From: Candidatus Zixiibacteriota bacterium
Lineage (GTDB): Bacteria; Zixibacteria; MSB-5A5; GN15; JAAZOE01
Reading direction: 5' to 3'
Assembly: GCA_028700875.1 (NCBI GenBank)
Contig: JAQVRW010000127.1
Span: 1-8,117, forward strand
Length of the DNA stretch: 8,117 nt
Numbering within the stretch: position 1 is the first letter of the stretch; every line of letters starts with the position of its first letter. Both the position numbers and the translations under genes were made by a program. This document shows positions 1 to 6,399 of this stretch, in pieces. The notes beneath the pieces are model-generated. The model saw only the letters and a program-made list of their open reading frames with translations. It searched no databases and was not told where the DNA came from.

Positions 1-1077
1 GACCACGAAATTGGTCATCGCGGCCACTTCCGGGTCAACCGTAATCGGGATATTCATGCCGATAGGGCCAGCGAAACCGACCGGGGCCTTGGTTACTTCC
101 TCCACGACCGCCGGGCCAGCCATCTCGAGTTGCAGGCACCGGAGATGGTTGCGAAGCTTGACTTCGTTAATCTGACGGTCACCGCGGATCATCGCCGCCA
201 CCGGTTTGCCGTCGGCCAGGAATAGCAACGTCTTGGCAAAACGATGGGCCGGAAGGCCCAGGAAAGCCGTAATTTCCTCGATCGTCGCAGCGCCGGGGGT
301 GGCCACTTCCTGCGTGGCCTTCAACTCTTTTTCCTGGAGCGAAGGTTTGATCTCCCGGAAGGTCGCCTTTTCAATATTGGCGGCATAGTCGCACCGGTCG
401 CAGGACAGGATAATATTCTCGCCGCCGTCGGTATCCACCGGTACCATGAATTCGTGGGCCGCCCTCCCGCCCATGGCGCCCGTGTCGGATTCGACCTGTT
501 TGGTCGGCAGCCCGCACCTGGAAAACACCTTGTGGTAGGCATCGACCATCTTGTTATAGGCGATCTTGTGCCCGTCCTCATCGATATCGAAAGAATAGGC
601 GTCCTTCATCAAGAATTCCCGTCCTCGCATAAGGCCGAACCGGGGACGGATTTCGTCGCGGAACTTGGTCTGAATCTGATAGAGATTCAACGGCAGTTGT
701 TTATAACTCTTCAACTCGCCGGCCAAGAGGTCGGTCACTACTTCCTCATGAGTGCCGCCTAAAACGAGGTCATGAAGATGACGGTCTTTCAGTCGCATCT
801 GCTCTTTTCCCATCGTTTCCCAACGGCCAGATTTCTGCCAAATCTCCGCCGGGTGAAGGACCGGCATGAGGATTTCGACCGCTCCGGAAGCATCCATCTC
901 CTCTCGTACAATACGTGAGATATTCCCTACAACCCGTTGCATAAGAGGCAGATACGTGTATACGCCAGCCGCCAGCCGGCGCATGTACCCGGCCCGCAAG
1001 AGAAATTGATGAGAAATCAGCTCCGCTTCTACCGGCACTTCCCGTAGAGTCGGAATGTATGTCTTACTCCAACGCAT
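1..1077 (-). CDS. proS: Prolyl-tRNA synthetase, bacterial type with editing insert (3' end off the window)
   Basis: Cytoplasmic class II aminoacyl-tRNA synthetase that charges tRNA-Pro with proline. The reverse strand is open from the ATG at 1077 to the left edge, giving 359 residues of a protein usually about 570 long, so the C-terminal part of the editing insert, motif 3 and the anticodon-binding domain lie outside. It opens MRWSKTYIPTLREVP. The TxE proline-binding loop is T109-H-E111 (within LGGTHEEV; I expect Pro where Gly108 stands). Motif 2 is FRDEIRPRFGLMRGREF from F139, followed by MKDAYSF. A CDRC pair (Cys226, Cys229) precedes the YANIEKA-like stretch. The start of the YbaK-like INS editing domain follows (about 260 on), with K282 in FAKTLLF aligning with the lysine needed for clearing Ala-tRNA-Pro. 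The start is supported by an AGGCGG-like Shine-Dalgarno 5 bases upstream. It diverges from the neighbouring tRNA. No frameshift is seen. Identification is near certain from family knowledge. Confidence 0.97.
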   Translation of the reverse strand, partial: MRWSKTYIPTLREVPVEAELISHQFLLRAGYMRRLAAGVYTYLPLMQRVVGNISRIVREEMDASGAVEILMPVLHPAEIWQKSGRWETMGKEQMRLKDRHLHDLVLGGTHEEVVTDLLAGELKSYKQLPLNLYQIQTKFRDEIRPRFGLMRGREFLMKDAYSFDIDEDGHKIAYNKMVDAYHKVFSRCGLPTKQVESDTGAMGGRAAHEFMVPVDTDGGENIILSCDRCDYAANIEKATFREIKPSLQEKELKATQEVATPGAATIEEITAFLGLPAHRFAKTLLFLADGKPVAAMIRGDRQINEVKLRNHLRCLQLEMAGPAVVEEVTKAPVGFAGPIGMNIPITVDPEVAAMTNFVV

Positions 1078-1119
1078 TCTGACCGCCTTTAACCTACGTT
1101 CCCTTTCGGCAAAGACCGT

Positions 1120-1147
1120 AACTTAGGCTTTTCCGACCTTTTGTCAA
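1120..1147 (-). promoter_or_regulatory. Probable sigma-70-type promoter of proS
   Basis: On the reverse strand a perfect -35 box TTGACA (plus-strand 1142-1147) is followed after 16 bases by TAAGTT (1120-1125), a weak -10 box. The predicted start is near 1113, giving a leader of about 35 bases before the proS ATG. The -35 is convincing and the -10 is poor, so the exact start is uncertain. Confidence 0.45.
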
Positions 1148-1154
1148 TTTTTAA

Positions 1155-1185
1155 TTTGAACGATTTCGGTTGATGAAGGTTCAAA
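1155..1185. repeat. Inverted repeat between two divergent promoters
   Basis: TTTGAAC (1155-1161) and GTTCAAA (1179-1185) form a 7-base perfect inverted repeat separated by 17 bases. It lies between the back-to-back -35 boxes of proS (1142-1147) and the tRNA-Arg gene (1190-1195). The two -35 boxes, TTGTCAA and TTGACAA, form an outer inverted pair with nearly the same centre. That outer symmetry follows from divergent consensus boxes. The inner one does not, and could be an operator or chance. Confidence 0.4.
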
Positions 1186-1189
1186 GTAG

Positions 1190-1219
1190 TTGACAAGAAA
1201 GGTGTTGTTATCGTACAAT
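1190..1219 (+). promoter_or_regulatory. Probable sigma-70-type promoter of tRNA-Arg
   Basis: TTGACA (1190-1195, perfect consensus), an 18-base spacer and TACAAT (1214-1219, 5 of 6) form a strong housekeeping promoter. The predicted start is near 1226, leaving about 44 bases of 5' leader to be processed before the mature tRNA end at 1270. Strength and position suit a stable RNA gene. Confidence 0.7.
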
Positions 1220-1269
1220 AACACGCCGGTTCGAAGGAAAGTTCAGATTAGACGGCATTAAAAGAGCGT

Positions 1270-1344
1270 GCCCCCGTTGCGTAACGGATAGCGCAACAGC
1301 CTCCGGAGCTGTTGGTCCAGGTTCAATTCCTGGCGGGGGTACCA
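1270..1344 (+). tRNA. tRNA-Arg(CCG), CCA end encoded
   Basis: A full cloverleaf can be drawn by hand. The acceptor stem is GCCCCCG (1270-1276) with CGGGGGT (1334-1340). The D arm is GCGT/GCGC with GG in its loop. The anticodon stem is ACAGC/GCTGT with loop CTCCGGA, giving anticodon CCG, which reads the Arg codon CGG. The variable loop is 4 bases. The T arm is CCAGG-TTCAATT-CCTGG. The discriminator is A1341 and CCA is encoded at 1342-1344. Two small oddities are that the terminal acceptor pair is G1-U72 rather than G-C, and that position 9 is U. The gene stands alone behind its own promoter, and no clear terminator is visible just downstream. The arginine CCG identity is clear. I see no second copy of the tRNA 3' end in the window, so there is no sign of an integrated element. 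Confidence 0.96.
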
Positions 1345-1853
1345 TTTCACGGCCTCTCCCCTTTAAAACCATCGGGATCAAACGAAACTCCCACCTTTGG
1401 GCATCGCTCCGCTTCCGGACCGACATGCTGCTTATATAATAGTAACCCGGATCTCCGAGGATATGGGATTGCGGCCTTGTTTGTTTAAACCCTTTGCCTT
1501 GAAATGGGGCGACCGTCACCATGGTGGCGTTCTCACCATTAATATAGTGTGGCAAAGGACCGGCATGATTCCGCCGAACGAACCTGCTGACGGGAACCGG
1601 ATTCGACCGCCGTCGGAGAATGCCCCCCCTCAGAACTATTCCTGGTTATACCCGCTGGGGTATTCGGCATCATGTCATTTCGAACCACCGATATTTTCGA
1701 TTCGCGCATTTTCTGCGGATTATTCGTACGGATTTCCGAAATCATGGTCGCAGAAACTACGCCCGGTGAAGGGGAGTACAGTCAAACACAAGTTGACGTA
1801 TAAATGGAATAGGATGTTTAATGGCAAATATTAATATTATATAAATATTTTCC
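1345..1853. other. Long intergenic stretch with no convincing gene
   Basis: This stretch lies between the tRNA and the promoter of the large secreted protein. Open frames exist on both strands (for example 1397-1834 plus and 1539-1745 minus), but their translations are rich in Pro, Arg and Trp, show no recognisable domain, and lack good ribosome binding sites. Small structures are a 10-base palindrome CACCATGGTG at 1517-1526 and a short hairpin ATACCC-gctg-GGGTAT at 1648-1663. Composition becomes clearly AT-rich from about 1800 to 1853, just before the promoter at 1854. It may be plain spacer, a decayed gene or an unrecognised small RNA; nothing in the sequence decides this. Confidence 0.5.
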
Positions 1854-1882
1854 TTGCGTGATCGACGTCAACGTCCTATACT
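1854..1882 (+). promoter_or_regulatory. Probable promoter of the large secreted dockerin-like protein
   Basis: TTGCGT (1854-1859), a 17-base spacer and TATACT (1877-1882, 5 of 6 to consensus) make a plausible sigma-70 promoter. A very AT-rich block at about 1818-1853 lies directly upstream and could act as an UP-like element. The predicted start is near 1889, giving a leader of about 94 bases before the ATG at 1983. The -35 matches consensus at only three positions, so confidence is moderate. Confidence 0.5.
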
Positions 1883-1966
1883 ACGGATGAGATATTTCTT
1901 CCGTAGCCTCGTAGCCATGCACCACCCGCCTTTCTTCGCTGTGCGACATTCTTAAAACATTCCTGT

Positions 1967-1978
1967 GAAGGGAAGGGG
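1967..1978 (+). promoter_or_regulatory. Ribosome binding site that decides the start at 1983
   Basis: The purine run GAAGGGAAGGGG lies 4-6 bases upstream of the ATG at 1983. A longer reading from the in-frame GTG at 1965 would put this element inside the coding sequence and add six charged or polar residues before the signal peptide. The ATG at 1983 is therefore the better start. Confidence 0.75.
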
Positions 1979-1982
1979 TACT

Positions 1983-4900
1983 ATGTCTAAAAAACCGTGC
2001 ATTGTGTTACTCCTCATTACCCTTACCGTCTGTTTCCTTGTCGCGCCGGCTGTCATGGCGGCGAAGCAGCAACCGAAGCCGATGACCCAGCGAGCCTCTT
2101 TCCCGGCTCGATTCGCCCCAGTGTACAGTTTTGGCGGCACTGAGAAGGCGCTCTTCTCTCCGCCCAAAGGGGACGCGCGTAGCACCTTGGGAGACGTGTC
2201 CACGAACGCTGTCGGCCTTCAGATCGGCAGCACCATGTACGATTACCAGCACAATTGTTCCATGGGTCATCAGGTGGAACATCGCGGGACCGACAACCTG
2301 CATTTCGGCTGGATGGATCAACCGGACAATATCGACGGCGGTGATCGTTCGGTGATGATGCAATTGTATGATCTGGCCAACTGCGGAACCGTGTTTCAAG
2401 ATCCCAAGCGGGTAACGGCCGACTACGGCGGCTACATGTGCATGGATGCGGCTCAGAACGGATGCGCGGTTGTCGCCGCGCATGAAGGTCCGGATCCAGA
2501 CTCGCAGCGGCCCCGGGCGTACTTTGACTACTGCCTTGGCCTTCCGCTCGGGACCTTCCAATCAGATTATCCCGAAGATGTTTTCGGGTGGTACACGAAC
2601 CCTGGGACCGGTCCCGGCAATCAAAACCTGTGGCCGCAAATCGAATGGCAACCCGGCGCCGAGACCGTGCTTCACATGCTGGCCGTCGAAGGCAGCCCGG
2701 GCACCAATCCTCAATCGTTTTCGTACTACCGGCGCGTCGGCGGTTACGGCATCGGTTATGGGACGTGGTCAGCCCAAAAGCTGGTTGATACCACCATGAT
2801 GATCAACCCGGTCCTGGCGGCCTCGCAGACGAGCGGCAAAGTAGCCATTGTGTGGAACGCACCGGCCGATTACCTCCGCGACCAGGGAGACGCCATCGAG
2901 TATCGTGACCAATTGGAGAACGACGTCTGGTACGCCATCTCCAACGACCAAGGGGCCAGTTTCATGACGGCCAGCGGTTCGATCGGGCACGCGGTGGACA
3001 AACATGGTTTCTCCGGGGCCAATATCACAAAATACGATCCGATGGACCCCTATAAGGCCTACTGCGATATGGCTGCCTTGATCACATCGGACGATAACCT
3101 GCATATCGTGTGGGGCTGCCGCAAGTGGACCGACTCAGTGACTGTATTCCGGCGCCAAAGCGCAATCTTCCACTGGTCGGAAGATGTTCCCAACATCCGC
3201 CCGGTCGTGAAGGCGGAGTGGGACACCGGCGGCAATTGCCAACCGCATGCCTGGGGGCAGGATGCATCCAAACCGGCCCTCGCGGAATGCGACGGCCGCG
3301 TGTATGTCCTGTACACGCAGTTCGGCAACGCCGACCAACCGTGCTACGATGTCAACGCCAGCAAGAGTGTCGTCAACGGCGAGTTGTACATGACTGTTTC
3401 GAACGATAATGGGGTGAATTGGGACAGAGCTCAGAACCTGACCAATTCGCCCAGCCCGCAGTGCGCCGACGGCGACTGTAACAGCGATTACTGGGCATCT
3501 ATGGCCCGGTACGGCCGCACGGACGCCAACGGTTGCGAGGGTATCGCCACCGGGACGAAGGTTTTGGACATCGTCTATATCAACGACAAATCGGCCGGCG
3601 GTTGCATCCAGACCGAATCGGGCGTCTGGACCATGAACCCCGTAATGTGGCTGGCGACGCCGTGCCGCGACGTTGTGGCCGAACCCGGCTATATGGATAA
3701 CGCCGGCACCGGTTACGGCGAATGCTCCGGTTCGGCGGCGTTGACCGTAATGCCCAATTCGGACACGACGATTACGCTGACGATGGAAAACCCCGGCCTG
3801 CTGGCCAACAATTTCCAGATCGCCGTCACCTATACCGATGGCGCCGGCTGGATCACGGCCTCGCAGTATTCGGGGACGATCCAGACCGGACTCAACAACA
3901 CCGTGAATGTGAATCTGACCTTCACCGATCCGGGCGGCGGTCAGCCGGGGACGTTGTGGAACGCGATAATCACGGTCACCCACGATGCCGTCGGCAGCCC
4001 GCGTCAGATTCCGGTGTGTCTGTACGTGTTGTGGCCGAATGCGCCGGTCACGGGACATGCGACGTTGGCGACGGCTTGCACCCGGACGGAGGTGTATAAC
4101 CATGGCGAGATAGGCGGAGGCTTTGCCAACGCGGCAATGGATTTCATCGACGACTGCGACACGTTCAACGTCAATACGGCGTCGAATATCTACCTGTACG
4201 ACGGATCGATTTACATCGGCCGCGTCGATGGTGACGATACGCTCAAGGGCAGCATGTACTCGAATTCGATCACCGATAACACGGGCCTGTGGCCGATCGC
4301 CAATCTGTCCGTCGATTCGACGTCTTATGCGAATTACACATTCGCGGAGAGCAAGTACCGCACGAAGGATGATCAGATCGGCGTGACCACCCAGTATTTT
4401 CTGCCGAAACATGTCGATTCCTGCAACTTCATGGTGGTCGTTCACAAGATGTACAATCTGACCGCTTCGACAATCAACGGGGTCGTGCTTGGCGACGTCC
4501 TGGACTGGGACGTTCCCTCCGACACCAACTCCAACAACGGTTCGGGTTACATCAGCAACGACAGCATGTCGCTGATCTATCAATTCGGCGCGGAGTACAA
4601 CCAGGATGACTCCACCGAGCTATTATGCGCTCAGGAGTCGGATGATAGAGTCGGCGCGGTGATGTTCGACAAGAAGTACCCGGCCCTGATAAAAAACGCC
4701 CGCACGGTGGACAATGCGAGGTACGTCTATTCCACGGGGCCGTATGATGGCAGCGCCCCGTTCCCGGCGGGAGCCATGTATCATTTGATGATGACGTCCG
4801 AGGGATTCACGACGTTTTCCTCGACGGTTCCGGAATCGCTGTACGTCGACCTTTCCACGGTCGTCACGTACGGTGCTTACGACCTGAAATCGACGGATAC

Positions 4901-5264
4901 CGTGGTCGCCGTCAAGGCGTTGTTCGTCTCCAAGGATGCCGAGCGGCAAACACCCAGTTGGTGGGCCAATTCGTACAAAGGAGTTATGAATTGGACCAAA
5001 GGCAACGTGCATCCGTTGCTCGGTCCGGTTACCTGCTGTAACAAACCGGGCGACGCCAACAACGACAACAAGGTCAACGTCGGGGACGCGGTGTACATCA
5101 TCAGCTACGTCTTCCGCGGCGGTCCCGCTCCGGTCTGTTTGGCGGAAGGTAATGCCAATGGCGACTTTACGCCCCAGGGTGCGAACAAGATCAATGTCGG
5201 TGATGCCGTGTACATCATCAGCTATGTATTCAGAGGCGGTCCGCCGCCGATTTGCGGAATATAG
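1983..5264 (+). CDS. Large secreted propeller/Ig-like protein with C-terminal dockerin-like repeats, function unknown
   Basis: A 1093-residue exported protein of unknown role. A Sec signal peptide (MSKKP, then a hydrophobic stretch to about residue 26, AVMA/A) leads it. Residues about 60-570 look like a beta-propeller: recurring blade strands HFGWM (107), KVAIVW (286), HIVW (374) and RVYVLYT (439), plus two sialidase/BNR-type Asp boxes, S320-N-D322-Q-G324-A-S-F327 and S473-N-D475-N-G477-V-N-W480. No sialidase active site can be claimed. Residues about 585-684 resemble an Ig-like strand-rich domain. Residues about 690-1015 match no family I recognise. Residues 1018-1091 are two dockerin-like EF-hand repeats. 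About 25 cysteines in the mature chain suggest disulfides and an extracellular location. There is no membrane anchor, LPXTG or sorting tail after the repeats; the protein ends two residues past the last Cys. It is a single-gene unit between its own promoter and a strong terminator. Binding or adhesion through a dockerin-like module is inference. Confidence 0.9.
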   Translation: MSKKPCIVLLLITLTVCFLVAPAVMAAKQQPKPMTQRASFPARFAPVYSFGGTEKALFSPPKGDARSTLGDVSTNAVGLQIGSTMYDYQHNCSMGHQVEHRGTDNLHFGWMDQPDNIDGGDRSVMMQLYDLANCGTVFQDPKRVTADYGGYMCMDAAQNGCAVVAAHEGPDPDSQRPRAYFDYCLGLPLGTFQSDYPEDVFGWYTNPGTGPGNQNLWPQIEWQPGAETVLHMLAVEGSPGTNPQSFSYYRRVGGYGIGYGTWSAQKLVDTTMMINPVLAASQTSGKVAIVWNAPADYLRDQGDAIEYRDQLENDVWYAISNDQGASFMTASGSIGHAVDKHGFSGANITKYDPMDPYKAYCDMAALITSDDNLHIVWGCRKWTDSVTVFRRQSAIFHWSEDVPNIRPVVKAEWDTGGNCQPHAWGQDASKPALAECDGRVYVLYTQFGNADQPCYDVNASKSVVNGELYMTVSNDNGVNWDRAQNLTNSPSPQCADGDCNSDYWASMARYGRTDANGCEGIATGTKVLDIVYINDKSAGGCIQTESGVWTMNPVMWLATPCRDVVAEPGYMDNAGTGYGECSGSAALTVMPNSDTTITLTMENPGLLANNFQIAVTYTDGAGWITASQYSGTIQTGLNNTVNVNLTFTDPGGGQPGTLWNAIITVTHDAVGSPRQIPVCLYVLWPNAPVTGHATLATACTRTEVYNHGEIGGGFANAAMDFIDDCDTFNVNTASNIYLYDGSIYIGRVDGDDTLKGSMYSNSITDNTGLWPIANLSVDSTSYANYTFAESKYRTKDDQIGVTTQYFLPKHVDSCNFMVVVHKMYNLTASTINGVVLGDVLDWDVPSDTNSNNGSGYISNDSMSLIYQFGAEYNQDDSTELLCAQESDDRVGAVMFDKKYPALIKNARTVDNARYVYSTGPYDGSAPFPAGAMYHLMMTSEGFTTFSSTVPESLYVDLSTVVTYGAYDLKSTDTVVAVKALFVSKDAERQTPSWWANSYKGVMNWTKGNVHPLLGPVTCCNKPGDANNDNKVNVGDAVYIISYVFRGGPAPVCLAEGNANGDFTPQGANKINVGDAVYIISYVFRGGPPPICGI
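5052..5255 (+). repeat. Tandem dockerin-like EF-hand repeats (codons 1024-1091)
   Basis: Repeat 1 (D1024 to C1052) has a canonical 12-position calcium loop: D1024, N1026, D1028, K1030, N1032 and D1035. Repeat 2 (N1057 to C1091) has N1057, N1059 and D1061, then a six-residue longer loop before N1071 and D1074. Both continue with the identical 17 residues NVGDAVYIISYVFRGGP (1032-1048 and 1071-1087) and end in a Cys (1052 and 1091); C1018-C1019 precede the module. Type I dockerins likewise use two such loops to bind cohesins or fold in a calcium-dependent way. Eight of the 17 identical residues use different codons, so the copies are not a recent DNA duplication. Confidence 0.85.
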
Positions 5265-5294
5265 CCTTCGTCGCTGGATGACGCATTGCAAACC

Positions 5295-5325
5295 AAAAGC
5301 CCCGGATTCCCGGGGCTTTTTATTT
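5295..5325. terminator. Bidirectional intrinsic terminator between convergent genes
   Basis: GCCCCGG (5299-5305), loop ATTC and CCGGGGC (5310-5316) form a 7-base GC stem, extended by AAAA/TTTT to 11 pairs and followed by TTTTTATTT on the plus strand. It begins 30 bases after the stop of the secreted protein. On the minus strand the same hairpin is followed by TTTTGGTTT and lies about 34 bases past the transporter stop, so it can serve both genes. Confidence 0.9.
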
Positions 5326-5358
5326 GCCTCACTGACGATCTTTTCGGATATAACAAGT

Positions 5359-6267
5359 TCAGACGAAGGTGACCAACAAAGCCCCGGCAACCCCCAAAAC
5401 GATGCCGATTGTCCGCTGGCGGTTGATCGGTTCGCGCAGAAACAGAGCGGCAAAGACAAAAACGAAGATATTGCTGGTTTGGTTCAGAGCCGAGGCGATC
5501 GAAGCCTGGGTAAATTTCATTCCCGCCAACCAGAGGAGTAAAGAGACATAGGTGCCCAAAAAGGCTCCGGGGATGGCATATTTCCATCCCTTCCGGACCG
5601 CCAGGGTCTTGAGGATTTCCCGACGTCCGGAATGGAAAAGCACGACTAAACCTAGAACCGCCATGCCCCCGATCAATCGGAAAAAGCAGACCCACAGAAG
5701 CGGGGCACGGCCGAGAAGAGGCTTCACGATGACGATGCCGACCCCGTTGGCGGCCATGGAGGCCACGCCGAAGAATATTCCCCACCAGAGGTCCCGGCGG
5801 CGCAGCTTGCCCGAATAGTCTTTGCTGGTCGCGGTCAGGACGGCCGAAACGATCATCGCCACGCCGACGAATTGCCAAATGCTTAGTTGTTCATCCAGCC
5901 AAATCATCGACATTCCGATGATAAACGGCGCATAGAGGCAGTCGACGATGGCGCTTAATCCGGCCCCCAGAAGATTCAGACTCTTGAAGAATAAGGTGTC
6001 GGAGATGCCGATTCCCAGAGCACCGCTAACCAGCAGCAGAGCGTATTCCGCCGCCGGAGCGTCGCGACATATGGTCTCGCCGAGGATGTACATGGTAGGC
6101 ACGAGCAGGACCAATGCCAGGGTATTCTTGAACAGGTTCAGCGCGATTGGATGGAAGGACTCCCCGCTTTTTTTGAACAGGATCACCGCAAACGCCCAGA
6201 CAAGGGCGGTCACCAGGGCATACGTCTCCCCCATGTAAGGAAATGTGATCGTCAACGGAGAAACCAT
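5359..6267 (-). CDS. EamA-family (DMT superfamily) inner-membrane transporter
   Basis: A 302-residue integral membrane protein of the drug/metabolite transporter superfamily, with the usual length of about 300. Ten hydrophobic helices can be placed at roughly 14-32, 41-62, 74-95, 101-122, 128-147, 160-182, 189-211, 230-250, 255-277 and 284-301. The two halves repeat the EamA pattern: LDEQLSIWQFVGVAMIVSAV (about 124-143) mirrors LREPINRQRTIGIVLGVAGA (about 277-296), the conserved acidic residue followed by a glycine-rich last helix. Family members export amino acids, metabolites or drugs; the substrate here cannot be told. The ATG at 6267 is kept because the Met at residue 12 has no ribosome binding site and would sit against helix 1. 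The only candidate site for 6267, GGAAAG, is 11 bases away, so translation initiation may be weak. It has its own promoter, lies 132 bases after the amidase gene, and is convergent with the secreted protein. Confidence 0.93.
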   Translation of the reverse strand: MVSPLTITFPYMGETYALVTALVWAFAVILFKKSGESFHPIALNLFKNTLALVLLVPTMYILGETICRDAPAAEYALLLVSGALGIGISDTLFFKSLNLLGAGLSAIVDCLYAPFIIGMSMIWLDEQLSIWQFVGVAMIVSAVLTATSKDYSGKLRRRDLWWGIFFGVASMAANGVGIVIVKPLLGRAPLLWVCFFRLIGGMAVLGLVVLFHSGRREILKTLAVRKGWKYAIPGAFLGTYVSLLLWLAGMKFTQASIASALNQTSNIFVFVFAALFLREPINRQRTIGIVLGVAGALLVTFV

Positions 6268-6319
6268 ATGGCAAAGCGCTTTCCGGTTTTCGAGCCTCGG
6301 TCCGCAATATCAGCGGTCT

Positions 6320-6348
6320 CATATAGTATAAACCGGTTCAATTGTCAA
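6320..6348 (-). promoter_or_regulatory. Promoter of the EamA transporter gene
   Basis: On the reverse strand TTGACA (plus-strand 6343-6348, perfect) is followed after 17 bases by TATATG (6320-6325, 4 of 6). The predicted start is near 6313, about 46 bases before the ATG. The spacer contains an 8-base palindrome AACCGGTT (6331-6338) at its centre. This promoter lets the transporter be expressed apart from the amidase gene upstream, though no clear terminator separates them. Confidence 0.65.
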
Positions 6349-6399
6349 CGGAAGTAATACGGCCGAGATAGAATTGTGATATCCTGAAGCGGCGGACAA

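Noticed and set aside
1435..1440. Perfect TATAAT box downstream of the tRNA
   Set aside because: There is no acceptable -35 box at 16-18 bases and no gene follows, so it is treated as chance.
1208..1555. 115-codon minus-strand open frame containing VPPPGIEPGPTAPEA
   Set aside because: That segment is the antisense translation of the tRNA-Arg gene, a well-known false protein in annotations. It has no independent support.
1397..1834. 145-codon plus-strand open frame after the tRNA
   Set aside because: It has a non-ATG start, no good ribosome binding site, a composition unlike a folded protein, and it ends in the AT-rich promoter flank. Probably not coding.
1965..1967. GTG as the start of the large secreted protein
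   Set aside because: The strong ribosome binding site lies downstream of this GTG and is ideally spaced for the ATG at 1983, which also gives a normal signal peptide.
3135..4583. 482-codon open frame antisense to the large secreted protein
   Set aside because: The sense strand encodes a coherent secreted protein with signal peptide, motifs and repeats. The antisense translation is Arg-, Val- and His-rich with no domain, as expected of a shadow frame in GC-rich DNA.
4623..5459. 278-codon minus-strand open frame running across the terminator
   Set aside because: It overlaps the dockerin-like repeats and the shared terminator, and its residues mirror the sense codons. It has no recognisable domain or ribosome binding site.
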